Shown here: positions 1 through 7,603 of the stretch, one piece after another
Numbering within the stretch: the first letter of the stretch is position 1
How the letters are laid out: each line of letters begins with the position of its first letter
DNA from: an uncultured Phascolarctobacterium sp.
GTDB lineage: Bacteria; Bacillota; Negativicutes; Acidaminococcales; Acidaminococcaceae
Length of the DNA: 42,967 nt
Direction of reading: 5' to 3'
NCBI GenBank assembly: GCA_900552855.1
Contig: USBG01000002.1
Span: forward strand, 1-42,967
The notes under the pieces: generated by a model
Seen by the model: only the letters and a program-made list of their open reading frames with translations
Databases searched by the model: none
Told to the model about the DNA's origin: nothing
Program-made: the position numbers and the translations under genes

Positions 1-182
1 TATGGATAAAAAGTAATTGTAAATAAACGGAAAATTTAAATTACATAGCGTATATAGACTTATAGAGTGAATAGTGAAATGGTAGAAAAAATCATTATTG
101 TTGAAAAATCTATTAATTGCAATTTATGTAAAAAATAAAATGCCGTATTATAAAAATATGTAATTTTGTATATACAGGTGTG

Positions 183-210
183 TTGAATTATTTTTATATT
201 GTGCTATAAT
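183..210 (+). promoter_or_regulatory. Promoter of the exported-protein operon
   Basis: TTGAAT (183-188) and TATAAT (205-210) lie 16 bases apart, and a TGC just before the -10 makes it an extended -10. It would give a 5' leader of about 125 bases for the gene starting at 344. The AT-rich leader contains a small inverted repeat (AAAACC/GGTTTT, about 275-293). Bases 1-182 are AT-rich and show no gene that I can support. Confidence 0.6.
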
Positions 211-343
211 TATTTAGAATATGTCTTTGTTTTGCAAGTATTATTGCCTGTAAAATATGGACCTTTGTTTTTTACAAAACCATTAGTTGGTTTTATACCT
301 GTATAACTAGGGATTACATTTAAGCGAAAAGAGGTTGATTAAT

Positions 344-1303
344 GTGGAAAAATTTTTGAACAAAAAAATTGCTGCTGCAGCTTTGGCTTTTAGTCTTAGC
401 TTAGGTGTTTGCTGCGCTCCGGCTATGGCTTCTGCACCTATGGCAATGCCTACCATGGCTCAGGTTGCTGTTTCTGATGTTGCACCTGCAGCTGAAAGTG
501 AATATGTTGAAAGTGGCATTGACTGGACTAAGGGATCTGAGTCCGACGTAATTGCTATTGGTATTGGCTATGCTCCCGAAGGCGTTGGAGCTAGAGGCAG
601 AGCTTTGGCTAGACGAGCTGCTATTGTAGATGCATATCGCATGCTGGCAGAGGAAATTGAAGGCATTCAGGTTGACGCTGAAACTACTTTGGAAAACATG
701 ATGATAAAAAGTGATGTTGTTAAGGTAAAGGTTTCTGCTGTAATTAAAGGTGCTCGCATTGTTGAAGAAACCAGAACTGCTGATGGTGGTTATTGTGTAA
801 AGGTACGCCTGCCTTTGTTTGGCGAAAAGGATAGTTTGGCAAGTGCAGTTATTCCTGAAGCTACCAAAGATATTGTTCCTGCTCCTGTTCCTCCTGTAAA
901 TGAAACCAGCACTAATCTGACTCAGGTACAGGTACAGCAGGTAATGGCTGTTAAATATAGCGGTGTTGTTATTGACGCTGCAGGCTTAGGCTTGAAATCT
1001 ACCTTCTCTCCTTGCATTATGGATACTAATGGCCGTGTAGTTTACGGTATGAATAATATTGATAAGAATTTTGCAATCTCTAATGGTATGGTAGAATACT
1101 CTACAGACCTGCAAAAGGCTAATGGTGGTACTACTCGTGCTGGCGCTAATCCGTTGGTAATCAAGGCTACTGCTGTTAAGGGTGGCGTTAACTCTACCAA
1201 TCCTGTTAATGTTGTTGTTTCTGTTGAAGATGCAGATAGAATTTTGTTTGCTAACCAACAATCTCAAATGCTGTCCAGATGTGCAGTAGTTTTTGTAAAA
1301 TAA
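344..1303 (+). CDS. Exported LPP20-like protein
   Basis: A 319-aa exported protein, first gene of a four-gene operon. I place the start at GTG 344, nine bases after AAAAGAGG; the in-frame TTG at 335 sits directly on that site. Residues 1-29 form a signal peptide ending in APAMA, a signal peptidase I type site. The cysteines near residues 23-24 are not in a lipobox. Residues about 50-165 (GRALARRAAIVDAYRMLAEE, then a VKVKVSAVIKGARIV strand) resemble the LPP20/FlgT N-terminal fold. A proline-rich linker follows near residue 180. The C-terminal domain (YSGVVIDAAGLGLK, then a VYG motif) is of a kind I associate with LPP20-type envelope proteins. Its role is unknown; the envelope location is inferred. 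Confidence 0.75.
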   Translation: MEKFLNKKIAAAALAFSLSLGVCCAPAMASAPMAMPTMAQVAVSDVAPAAESEYVESGIDWTKGSESDVIAIGIGYAPEGVGARGRALARRAAIVDAYRMLAEEIEGIQVDAETTLENMMIKSDVVKVKVSAVIKGARIVEETRTADGGYCVKVRLPLFGEKDSLASAVIPEATKDIVPAPVPPVNETSTNLTQVQVQQVMAVKYSGVVIDAAGLGLKSTFSPCIMDTNGRVVYGMNNIDKNFAISNGMVEYSTDLQKANGGTTRAGANPLVIKATAVKGGVNSTNPVNVVVSVEDADRILFANQQSQMLSRCAVVFVK

Positions 1304-1376
1304 TTTAATGCTGCTTTACTGTGGGAGTGCTCTGTATTTCAGTGCATTCCCGCTGCTTTTGTGGAGGTTTTAGACT

Positions 1377-2261
1377 GTGAGGACTTATGGTTTGTTGATG
1401 ACCGCGGCCTTGCTTGTAGCAGCTCCGGCTGTTTGCAGTGCAGAAACTCCTCTGGAGATGACAAGGCCTGCCATAGTGGTACAGACTGAAAACAAGGTTG
1501 GTATGGAGCTTTATAACAGCGCCTACGAGTCTTATATTTCTGCTAAAAAAAGTACGGATAGAATTAAGAGTGCTGAGCATTATTCTATAGCTATAGCAGG
1601 TATTGCCAAGGCTAATACTGCAGAACCAGATTGTGTAGAGTATTTAGCACTGGCGATGCAGGCTTATAGAGGCAAGGGTGTGCTGGCGTATGCCCAAGGC
1701 TCTTTTAAAAAGGCAGAAAAAGTGCTGCAGGCAAGGTTGGAAGCTAATCCTGCTGATTACGAGGCACTTCTTGATTATGCCATTTTATGCTATGCAGGAG
1801 ATATGGCTTATACAAGCGAGTGTGACTTGTATAAGGAAAAGGCCGAAAAAATGGCTGCTGAAATTGTGCAGCTTACCCAAAATGCTGACAGCTTTGATAA
1901 GCTGCGTGTAAGAGGATTGGCACAGCTTATATTAGGCCAAACTGAAAGCTTTAAAAGGACTATGTATCAGCTGCCTGTAGCTAAAGCAAAGGTGGAGAAG
2001 CCTACAACGCAGTCCTTGAATTCTGCAGATACTGCTGTGGATAATGCAAAAATAGAAAATATGGAATCTGGAGTGATAGCTGCTGAAGAAATTGAGACAG
2101 TTGGGGAAATCACTGCGGTTTATGATGAAGGCTCAGCTAATGCACATTTTCGAAAAATGTACGAAGAAACTGTAGAAGTAGGGGAATGGCTTTGGCCAGT
2201 ACATAAAGATTATCTGACTAGAGAATACCTGCTATATACATTAAGAGATTTTACTAGATAG
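1377..2261 (+). CDS. Exported helical-repeat (TPR-like) protein
   Basis: A 294-aa protein starting at GTG 1377, nine bases after GTGGAGG. Residues 1-22 are a signal peptide ending in VCSA. The body is largely alpha-helical with TPR-like spacing: alanine-rich helices around residues 60-150, including an ALAMQAYRGKG helix and the FKKAEKVLQARLEANPADYE unit. The C-terminal third is acidic and less ordered. It lies 73 bases after the LPP20-like gene and 18 bases before the CsgG-like gene start, so it belongs to the same operon. TPR proteins usually act as scaffolds, so it may hold the envelope assembly together. I do not recognise a named family. Confidence 0.6.
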   Translation: MRTYGLLMTAALLVAAPAVCSAETPLEMTRPAIVVQTENKVGMELYNSAYESYISAKKSTDRIKSAEHYSIAIAGIAKANTAEPDCVEYLALAMQAYRGKGVLAYAQGSFKKAEKVLQARLEANPADYEALLDYAILCYAGDMAYTSECDLYKEKAEKMAAEIVQLTQNADSFDKLRVRGLAQLILGQTESFKRTMYQLPVAKAKVEKPTTQSLNSADTAVDNAKIENMESGVIAAEEIETVGEITAVYDEGSANAHFRKMYEETVEVGEWLWPVHKDYLTREYLLYTLRDFTR

Positions 2262-2279
2262 AAGGAGAGAGTGTTTATA

Positions 2280-3122
2280 ATGAAAAAAATGCGCATAATT
2301 TTGATGGTAATGCTTAGCTTTTGTATGATGCTTGGTGCTATGACATGCGAAGCTGCAGCAAAAAAGACTGTTGCAGTTACAGGTGTAGAATATATGGACA
2401 GATCCTCTGTTAGTCATCAGGCTTCTGTTGATTTAGATGCTGCAATTACCTCTATCTTAGTACAAAGCGGCAACTATAATGTTGTTGAACGTGCACAACT
2501 GGCACATGTTATCAGAGAGCTTGGATTGCATAGCTCTGGTTTGATTGCAGGTAACACTGCTATTCAATTTGGTCAAATGGTTGGCGCTGACTACACCGTT
2601 ATCGGTAATATTGTTGCCGCAACTGTTGATAAATTTGATAATGGTTTGTACAGAGGTACTAAAGCAAAAATCAAATTCAACTTCAAATTTATTGATAATA
2701 AAACAGGTATGATAAAGATTTCTGAAATTATTGAAGGCACCAAGTCCATCAGTGATTTTGAGAACCAATATCCTGATCAGCGTAATATGATTAGCAGTGC
2801 TGCTACTGAGGTTGCAGAAAAGATGATGGTTAGATTAGAAGAAATCAATCCTGTAACAGGCATTGTTGTAGGTGTAACCGAAGAAGCCATCTACATTGAT
2901 TTAGGCAGTCTGAATGGTGTTCATAAGGGCGATATGTTTGTTATATATGAAGAAGGTGGCATTATCAGACACCCTGTTACCGGTGAGATTTTAGCTGCTA
3001 AGGAAAAAACTATGGGCTCTTTAAAGGTTAAAGAAGTTTATGAAAAATATTCCATCTGCGAGCTGAAAAAGAATAAAGGCGATATCAAAGACGGATACAA
3101 GGTTAAGAGGTTGCATAAATGA
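2280..3122 (+). CDS. CsgG/HfaB-like protein with FlgT-type C-terminal domain
   Basis: I chose ATG 2280 (280 aa) because the AAGGAGAG site at 2262-2269 is too close to the upstream GTG at 2271. Residues 1-27 are a signal peptide. The cysteine at residue 23 is preceded by AMT, which is not a lipobox, whereas classical CsgG is a lipoprotein. Residues 30-190 match the CsgG family: KKTVAVTGVEYMDRSS, then a VVERAQLAHVIRELGLHSSG motif, then GADYTVIGNI. Residues 195-280 (VTGIVVGVTEEAIYIDLG, VHKGDMFVIYEEGG) look like the FlgT C-terminal domain. CsgG proteins form outer-membrane pores for curli; no curlin gene is present here. The stop overlaps the next start (ATGA), which suggests translational coupling. 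Confidence 0.8.
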   Translation: MKKMRIILMVMLSFCMMLGAMTCEAAAKKTVAVTGVEYMDRSSVSHQASVDLDAAITSILVQSGNYNVVERAQLAHVIRELGLHSSGLIAGNTAIQFGQMVGADYTVIGNIVAATVDKFDNGLYRGTKAKIKFNFKFIDNKTGMIKISEIIEGTKSISDFENQYPDQRNMISSAATEVAEKMMVRLEEINPVTGIVVGVTEEAIYIDLGSLNGVHKGDMFVIYEEGGIIRHPVTGEILAAKEKTMGSLKVKEVYEKYSICELKKNKGDIKDGYKVKRLHK

Positions 3123-4216
3123 GAAAAATAGCTTTAATTTTAATGGTGATACTTTCTGTAGCAATGTGCAGCACTGCTATGGCTAAAAATATTACTGTAA
3201 CAGGTAAGGGCGTTTCTGAAACTTCTGCTACTAGTGATGCTTTGCGCAGTGCTGTTGAGCAGGCTGTAGGTGTGCTTATTGATTCTCAAACTGTAATGGA
3301 TAAGAACGTCATCCTTAAGGATGAAATTTACGCTAATTCTAAGGGCTTTGTAAATCAATTCAAGATTTTGGAAACTGAATATAAAGATAACCTGTGGAAT
3401 GTTACTATTAATGCAGATGTAGATACTAATCCTGATTCTAAGCTGATGAATGAGCTGACTCGTCTGGGCTTGATTAATGTATTACGTAATCCTAGAATTG
3501 CAGTAATCATTCCTGAATATCATCTGCATCGCCGTTTAGTTGATCCTGCAGGTGAGACTGCTGTTATTAAGGAGCTTATTAATGCAGGCTTCAACAATCT
3601 GGTTGATATTGACAAGGATCGTGTTAAGTACAATAATCCCTTTAATCTGAGCATGTATGATTTGGAGCAGCTTTCTGGCTCCCTGCAGGCAGATATTATC
3701 ATTATTGGTGAAGCCTTTAGTGAATATGTTGGTGATGCAGGTAGATTTTTACCAGGCAATCAGCGTACTAATGTTGCCAGCTGCAGAGCCCGTTTAGAGG
3801 CTAAGATGTATATTGCACGTACTGGTCAGATTATTGCCGCTGATGGAAAGTATGGATCTGGTGCAGATATTTCTGAGGCTGTGGCAGCTAAGGTTGCATT
3901 AACTAATGCAGGTGCAGAAATGGGCCGTTATATGAGTGAAAAACTGCTAGAGCAGGCCGCAGGTAGTAAGCAACAGCTGGAATTGATTGTTTCTCCTGGC
4001 TCTGTAAGCAAACTGACTGAGGTTGAAAGCGTTTTGAGGGAGCTGCATGGCGTGAAAAATGTTAACATGCGCAGTTATGCTAATGGCAAGGGTACCTTTG
4101 CTCTGCAGTTTGGTGGTTCTCCTCAAGCTCTGTACAATTTGCTGGCTAATAATCTGGAATGCAATATCAGATTGGATTCCAGCTCCTATAATGTACTGTC
4201 TGTTACTGTATGGTAA
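3119..4216 (+). CDS. Exported FlgT-like protein
   Basis: A 365-aa protein whose ATG overlaps the previous TGA by four bases. Residues 1-22 are a signal peptide ending in STAMA. Residues 24-110 (ITVTGKGVSETSATSDALRS then AVEQAVGVLIDSQTVMDKN) resemble the FlgT N-terminal domain. Residues about 125-260 (RIAVIIPEYH, ADIIIIGEAFSE) resemble the FlgT middle domain. A C-terminal alpha/beta module (SKLTEVESVLRELHGVKNVN, ends VTVW) is present. In Vibrio FlgT shapes the flagellar H ring, but no flagellar gene occurs in this window. It presumably works with the CsgG-like protein of the same operon. It is the last gene before a strong terminator. Confidence 0.7.
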   Translation: MRKIALILMVILSVAMCSTAMAKNITVTGKGVSETSATSDALRSAVEQAVGVLIDSQTVMDKNVILKDEIYANSKGFVNQFKILETEYKDNLWNVTINADVDTNPDSKLMNELTRLGLINVLRNPRIAVIIPEYHLHRRLVDPAGETAVIKELINAGFNNLVDIDKDRVKYNNPFNLSMYDLEQLSGSLQADIIIIGEAFSEYVGDAGRFLPGNQRTNVASCRARLEAKMYIARTGQIIAADGKYGSGADISEAVAAKVALTNAGAEMGRYMSEKLLEQAAGSKQQLELIVSPGSVSKLTEVESVLRELHGVKNVNMRSYANGKGTFALQFGGSPQALYNLLANNLECNIRLDSSSYNVLSVTVW

Positions 4217-4262
4217 TCAGTATTTTATAACTAAGTTGTAAAACTAACTTCATAAATTAAGC

Positions 4263-4325
4263 AAGCTAGGATTTGAGTATTTTGATCATTTTTGGTCAAA
4301 AGCTCGAATTCTAGCTTTTATATTT
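4263..4325 (+). terminator. Intrinsic terminator of the exported-protein operon
   Basis: A long interrupted stem pairs AAGCTAG (4263-4269) with CTAGCTT (4311-4317), continues through GATTTGAG/CTCGAATT, and closes with TTTTGATCA/TGGTCAAAA. It is followed by TTTTATATTT. It starts about 45 bases after the FlgT-like stop. Confidence 0.8.
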
Positions 4326-4433
4326 ACATAAGTAAACTCTAAGCCTTCTGGCTGTTGGCATTACTTATATAATGTATGTTCTACTGAAATGCTTTTTATC
4401 ATGCTGCTGTAGAAAAATACTGTATATTTTATG

Positions 4434-4489
4434 TTGAGATAATTCTTTTTTTACTGTATTATGATAAAATAGACAATAGAAATTTGTCT
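4434..4489 (+). promoter_or_regulatory. AGCS symporter promoter with overlapping palindrome
   Basis: TTGAGA (4434-4439) and TATTAT (4457-4462) are 17 bases apart. Just downstream, AGACAA (4471-4476) and TTGTCT (4484-4489) form a perfect inverted repeat with a 7-base spacer, covering the expected transcription start. It could be an operator or a small 5' hairpin. The same half-sites flank the -10 of the AbgT-family gene near 30.2 kb. Confidence 0.5.
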
Positions 4490-4557
4490 CTGTTCAAGGA
4501 GCTGTGAAAATATTTTTAAAGCAGCATGTTTTTAAGAAGCATGCCTATGGAGGTTAT

Positions 4558-6102
4558 ATGCAAGAGCTGTTTGCTGCAATTAATGCACTTTGTGCTAAAA
4601 TACAGGTTGTCTCTGACCTGTTTTGGGATTTTCCAACTAATTTGGAATGGTATGCTGCCATTCCTGTTTTAGGCAATTTATCATTATCCGTAATCTTGCT
4701 TTTAGGTTCAGGCCTGTATTTTTCCTACAAACTGCGTTTTATTCAGCTACGTCGTTTTATGTACGGCCTTAGGGTTTTAAAGAGCTGTCAGCAAGCAAAG
4801 ACGGGTATAACGCCATTGGCAGCCTTTTTCCTGTCTACTGCTATGCGTGTAGGCCCTGGTAATATCCTTGGTGTGACTGGCGCTATTTCTGTTGGTGGTC
4901 CGGGTGCGTTGTTTTGGATGTGGATTAGTGCCTTTTTTGGCATGGCTACTGCCTATACTGAATCCACTTTAGCACAAATTTTTAAGGAAAAAAAGAATGA
5001 TGAGTATATTGGTGGCTTGTCCTTTTATGGACGCAGACTGCTGAATGATTCTACTGCTGTAGGCTTGTTCTTATCTCTGATGTATATTATTTATGCTCTA
5101 TTGTGTTTGCCGGCCCAGGGCTTTAATACCGTTTCCTCCGTTGGTCAGATTGTGGAAACACTTACTGGTCAGGCTGTACCTACCAACTCTCCCTTGTATT
5201 GGGGCTCCTTTGCAGCACTTTTAGTGATTATTACTGCCTCTAGCTTTGGCGGTATTCGTAAGGTGACACGTATTACTGATGTTTTAGTTCCTATTATGGC
5301 AGTAATTTATGTGTTGACTGTAGTGGTGCTGATTGTTACTAACGTAAGCAGTGTTCCATTTTTCTTTAACGCAGTATTTGGTGGTGCCTTTAATCCTGAA
5401 GCTGTCTTTGGTGGAGCTTTAGGATTGGCGTTGGTGCAGGGCGTAAAGCGTGGCTTGATGTCTAACGAAGCAGGTCAGGGCACTATTACCATGCCTGCTG
5501 CTGCCTCTAATGCTAACCATCCCTGCGATCAGGGCTGCATTCAGGCTGTGGCTGTTTTTTTAGACACTATCGTTATTTGTACCTTAACCGGTTTTGTTAT
5601 CGTTATGGCACACGCATGGCAGGGAAGCGGCGGTGCTGAGTGGATGGCGCTGGGCAAACTGCCTAAGTTTGTTGCCTCTGCAGGACTTTTGAGCGGAAGC
5701 GGCAGTACTGTGGTATCTATTTTGGTATCCTTGTGCTTTGGCTTATTTGCCTTTACCAGTCTTTTAGGCTTTATGTCCTTTACAGAAATTTGCTCCAACC
5801 GTATTTCTACTAGTACTAGCTTTATCAACACTATCCGTGTGCTGTGCTTAGTAGTCATTTCCTTTGGTGTACTTACTAGCATTGCAGGCTTAGACTTGGG
5901 TGCACTGTGGAATTTGTCCGACTTTGCCAATATTCTAATCGCTTACTGTAATATTCCGCTTTTGTATATTGGCTTTAAATATGTGCAGCGTGCGACAGAG
6001 CATTTTGAAGCGCAGAACGGTACTCGCTTTACCTCTGACTCCATTGGTATTGATGTTCCAGTTTGGGATGAAAAGGCCAAAGATAATGATTGCTGCAAAT
6101 AA
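4558..6102 (+). CDS. Alanine/glycine:cation symporter (AGCS family)
   Basis: A 514-aa polytopic membrane protein. The reading frame is open from GTG 4504, but the start best supported is ATG 4558 behind GGAGG (4549-4553). AGCS signatures include GPGNILGVTGAISVGGPGA, then ALFWMWISAFFGMATAYTES, and the later GLMSNEAGQGTITMPAAAS motif. About ten to eleven hydrophobic segments can be counted. Members import alanine, glycine or related amino acids with sodium across the inner membrane. The gene is monocistronic, with its own promoter and the pheS T-box leader downstream. The exact substrate cannot be read from sequence. An inverted repeat at its promoter suggests regulation. Confidence 0.93.
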   Translation: MQELFAAINALCAKIQVVSDLFWDFPTNLEWYAAIPVLGNLSLSVILLLGSGLYFSYKLRFIQLRRFMYGLRVLKSCQQAKTGITPLAAFFLSTAMRVGPGNILGVTGAISVGGPGALFWMWISAFFGMATAYTESTLAQIFKEKKNDEYIGGLSFYGRRLLNDSTAVGLFLSLMYIIYALLCLPAQGFNTVSSVGQIVETLTGQAVPTNSPLYWGSFAALLVIITASSFGGIRKVTRITDVLVPIMAVIYVLTVVVLIVTNVSSVPFFFNAVFGGAFNPEAVFGGALGLALVQGVKRGLMSNEAGQGTITMPAAASNANHPCDQGCIQAVAVFLDTIVICTLTGFVIVMAHAWQGSGGAEWMALGKLPKFVASAGLLSGSGSTVVSILVSLCFGLFAFTSLLGFMSFTEICSNRISTSTSFINTIRVLCLVVISFGVLTSIAGLDLGALWNLSDFANILIAYCNIPLLYIGFKYVQRATEHFEAQNGTRFTSDSIGIDVPVWDEKAKDNDCCK

Positions 6103-6224
6103 GAAATCACTTTGCTTATAAGTATAGAAGATGGATTTGTACGATTGAAGCATAATGGGGAAGTAATAGCTTTTTGCGTTCTCTACATGATTAAAGCATG
6201 AGTCGTTTACATTTTAAAAACATA

Positions 6225-6253
6225 TTTACTCCCATCTTTATTTGTGTTATAAT
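6225..6253 (+). promoter_or_regulatory. Promoter of the pheST T-box leader
   Basis: TTTACT (6225-6230) and TATAAT (6248-6253) are separated by exactly 17 bases. Transcription would begin near 6260, at the start of the T-box leader. Bases 6103-6224 hold nothing else that I recognise. Confidence 0.7.
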
Positions 6254-6261
6254 AAACCTTA

Positions 6262-6512
6262 ATTGAAAAACCCCTGTTAGCACTATGATCAAGAAAGTAC
6301 AGCGCTGAGGAAGGCACAGAAAGCGAAGTCGCCGGCTGAGAGCTTCGCCCGGAGCAAGTGTTGGAAGTTCCCTTGGGAGTGCCCTGGCTGAAGGCTTAAG
6401 CTGTGTAGGTTGGGCGTGTAGCCGCGTTAAGGTGTAAATGAAGTGTACAAATAAGGGTGGTACCGCGAACTTTTCTCGCCCCTGTGATTAAAAATTGCAG
6501 GGGCGATTTTTT
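6262..6512 (+). promoter_or_regulatory. T-box riboswitch leader of pheST
   Basis: The leader contains the T-box core AAGGGTGGTACCGCG at 6453-6467, which pairs with the acceptor end of uncharged tRNA. A GC-rich terminator (CGCCCCTG...CAGGGGCG then a T-run) at 6476-6512 follows. The upstream part is a long structured stem I region. A UUC triplet at 6368-6370 is the most likely phenylalanine specifier codon, fitting the downstream genes; this assignment is by position only. Uncharged tRNA-Phe would favour the antiterminator and raise pheST expression. Confidence 0.92.
6476..6512 (+). terminator. T-box regulated terminator
   Basis: TCGCCCCTG (6476-6484) pairs with CAGGGGCGA (6498-6506), followed by TTTTTT. 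The 5' half also lies next to the T-box core, so terminator and antiterminator are alternatives. Confidence 0.9.
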
Positions 6513-6551
6513 ATTTTCAATTTTAGAAATCCTTAAACCTAGGAGGAAGAC

Positions 6552-7592
6552 ATGGAAGCTACTATGAGAGAAAAATTATTAGCTTTAAAAGAGCAGGCTT
6601 TGTCTGAACTGGCAGATGCAAGCTCTCTTGATGCGCTGAAGGATGCACGCGTTAAGTATTTAGGCAAAAAGGGTCCTATGACCGAGATTTTGAGAGGCAT
6701 GGGCAAGCTGCCTGCTGAGGAGCGCCCTGTAATCGGCCAAATCGTTAACGAGATTAAGGCTGTTTTGGAAACTGCTATTAACGAAAAAACCGAGGTGCTG
6801 GAGAAGAAGGCTTTGGAAGATAAGCTGGCTAACGAAAAGGTAGATATTACTTTACCGGGCCGTCGTCCTAAAGCGGGTCATCTGCACCCTGTAACCTTAA
6901 CTCTGCGCGAGATTAAGAAAATTTTTATGCGTATGGGCTTTGACGTATGCGAGGGTCCTGAAATTGAGGACGTTTACCATAACTTTACTGCGCTGAATCT
7001 GCCTCCTGATCATCCGGCACTGGATATGCAGGATTCCTTCTATATTACTGAAAATTATCTGCTGCGTACTCAAACCTCTGGCGTACAAGCACGTACCCTG
7101 GAAAGCATGGAGCCTAACACTCCTATCCGTATGATATGCCCAGGTACTGTTTATCGTTGCGACTATGACGCAACCCATTCTCCTATGTTCCACCAGGTAG
7201 AAGGACTTGTTGTTGACAAAAATATCAGTCTGGCTGACCTGAAGGGTACCTTGGAGCTGTTCTGTAAGCAAATGTTTGGCGAGAGCGTTGAGGTTCGTCT
7301 GCGTCCGTCTTATTTCCCCTTTACCGAGCCTTCTGTAGAGGTTGACGTTTCCTGCCCCATTTGCGGTGGCAAGGGCGGCTGCCATGTGTGCAAGGATTCT
7401 GGCTGGCTGGAGATTTTGGGCGCTGGCGTTGTTCATCCCAACGTATTGCGTATGAGTGGCTATGACCCCGAGCAAATGACTGGCTTTGCATTTGGCTTAG
7501 GTGTAGAGCGTATTGCTATGCTGAAATATGGTATTGATGATTTGCGCTTGTTCTTTGAAAATGACCAACGCTTCATTAATCAGTTCAAATAA
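6552..7592 (+). CDS. pheS: Phenylalanine--tRNA ligase alpha subunit
   Basis: A 346-aa protein of typical PheS length, starting at ATG 6552 five bases after AGGAGG. The N-terminal coiled-coil arm (residues 1-90) is followed by the class II catalytic core. Motifs visible are HLHPVTLTLREI and the PDHPALDMQDSFYI segment, then LLRTQTSGVQARTLE, MFHQVEGLVVD, and the closing motif 3 GFAFGLGVERIAMLKYGIDD. Cytosolic; with PheT it forms the alpha2beta2 enzyme that charges tRNA-Phe. It is controlled by the T-box leader directly upstream and is 11 bases from pheT. No odd features. Confidence 0.98.
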   Translation: MEATMREKLLALKEQALSELADASSLDALKDARVKYLGKKGPMTEILRGMGKLPAEERPVIGQIVNEIKAVLETAINEKTEVLEKKALEDKLANEKVDITLPGRRPKAGHLHPVTLTLREIKKIFMRMGFDVCEGPEIEDVYHNFTALNLPPDHPALDMQDSFYITENYLLRTQTSGVQARTLESMEPNTPIRMICPGTVYRCDYDATHSPMFHQVEGLVVDKNISLADLKGTLELFCKQMFGESVEVRLRPSYFPFTEPSVEVDVSCPICGGKGGCHVCKDSGWLEILGAGVVHPNVLRMSGYDPEQMTGFAFGLGVERIAMLKYGIDDLRLFFENDQRFINQFK

Positions 7593-7603
7593 GGAGGAGC
7601 AAA

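Noticed and set aside
6897..7475. A 192-codon minus-strand open frame opposite pheS.
   Set aside because: It is a shadow of the pheS coding strand without its own ribosome site.
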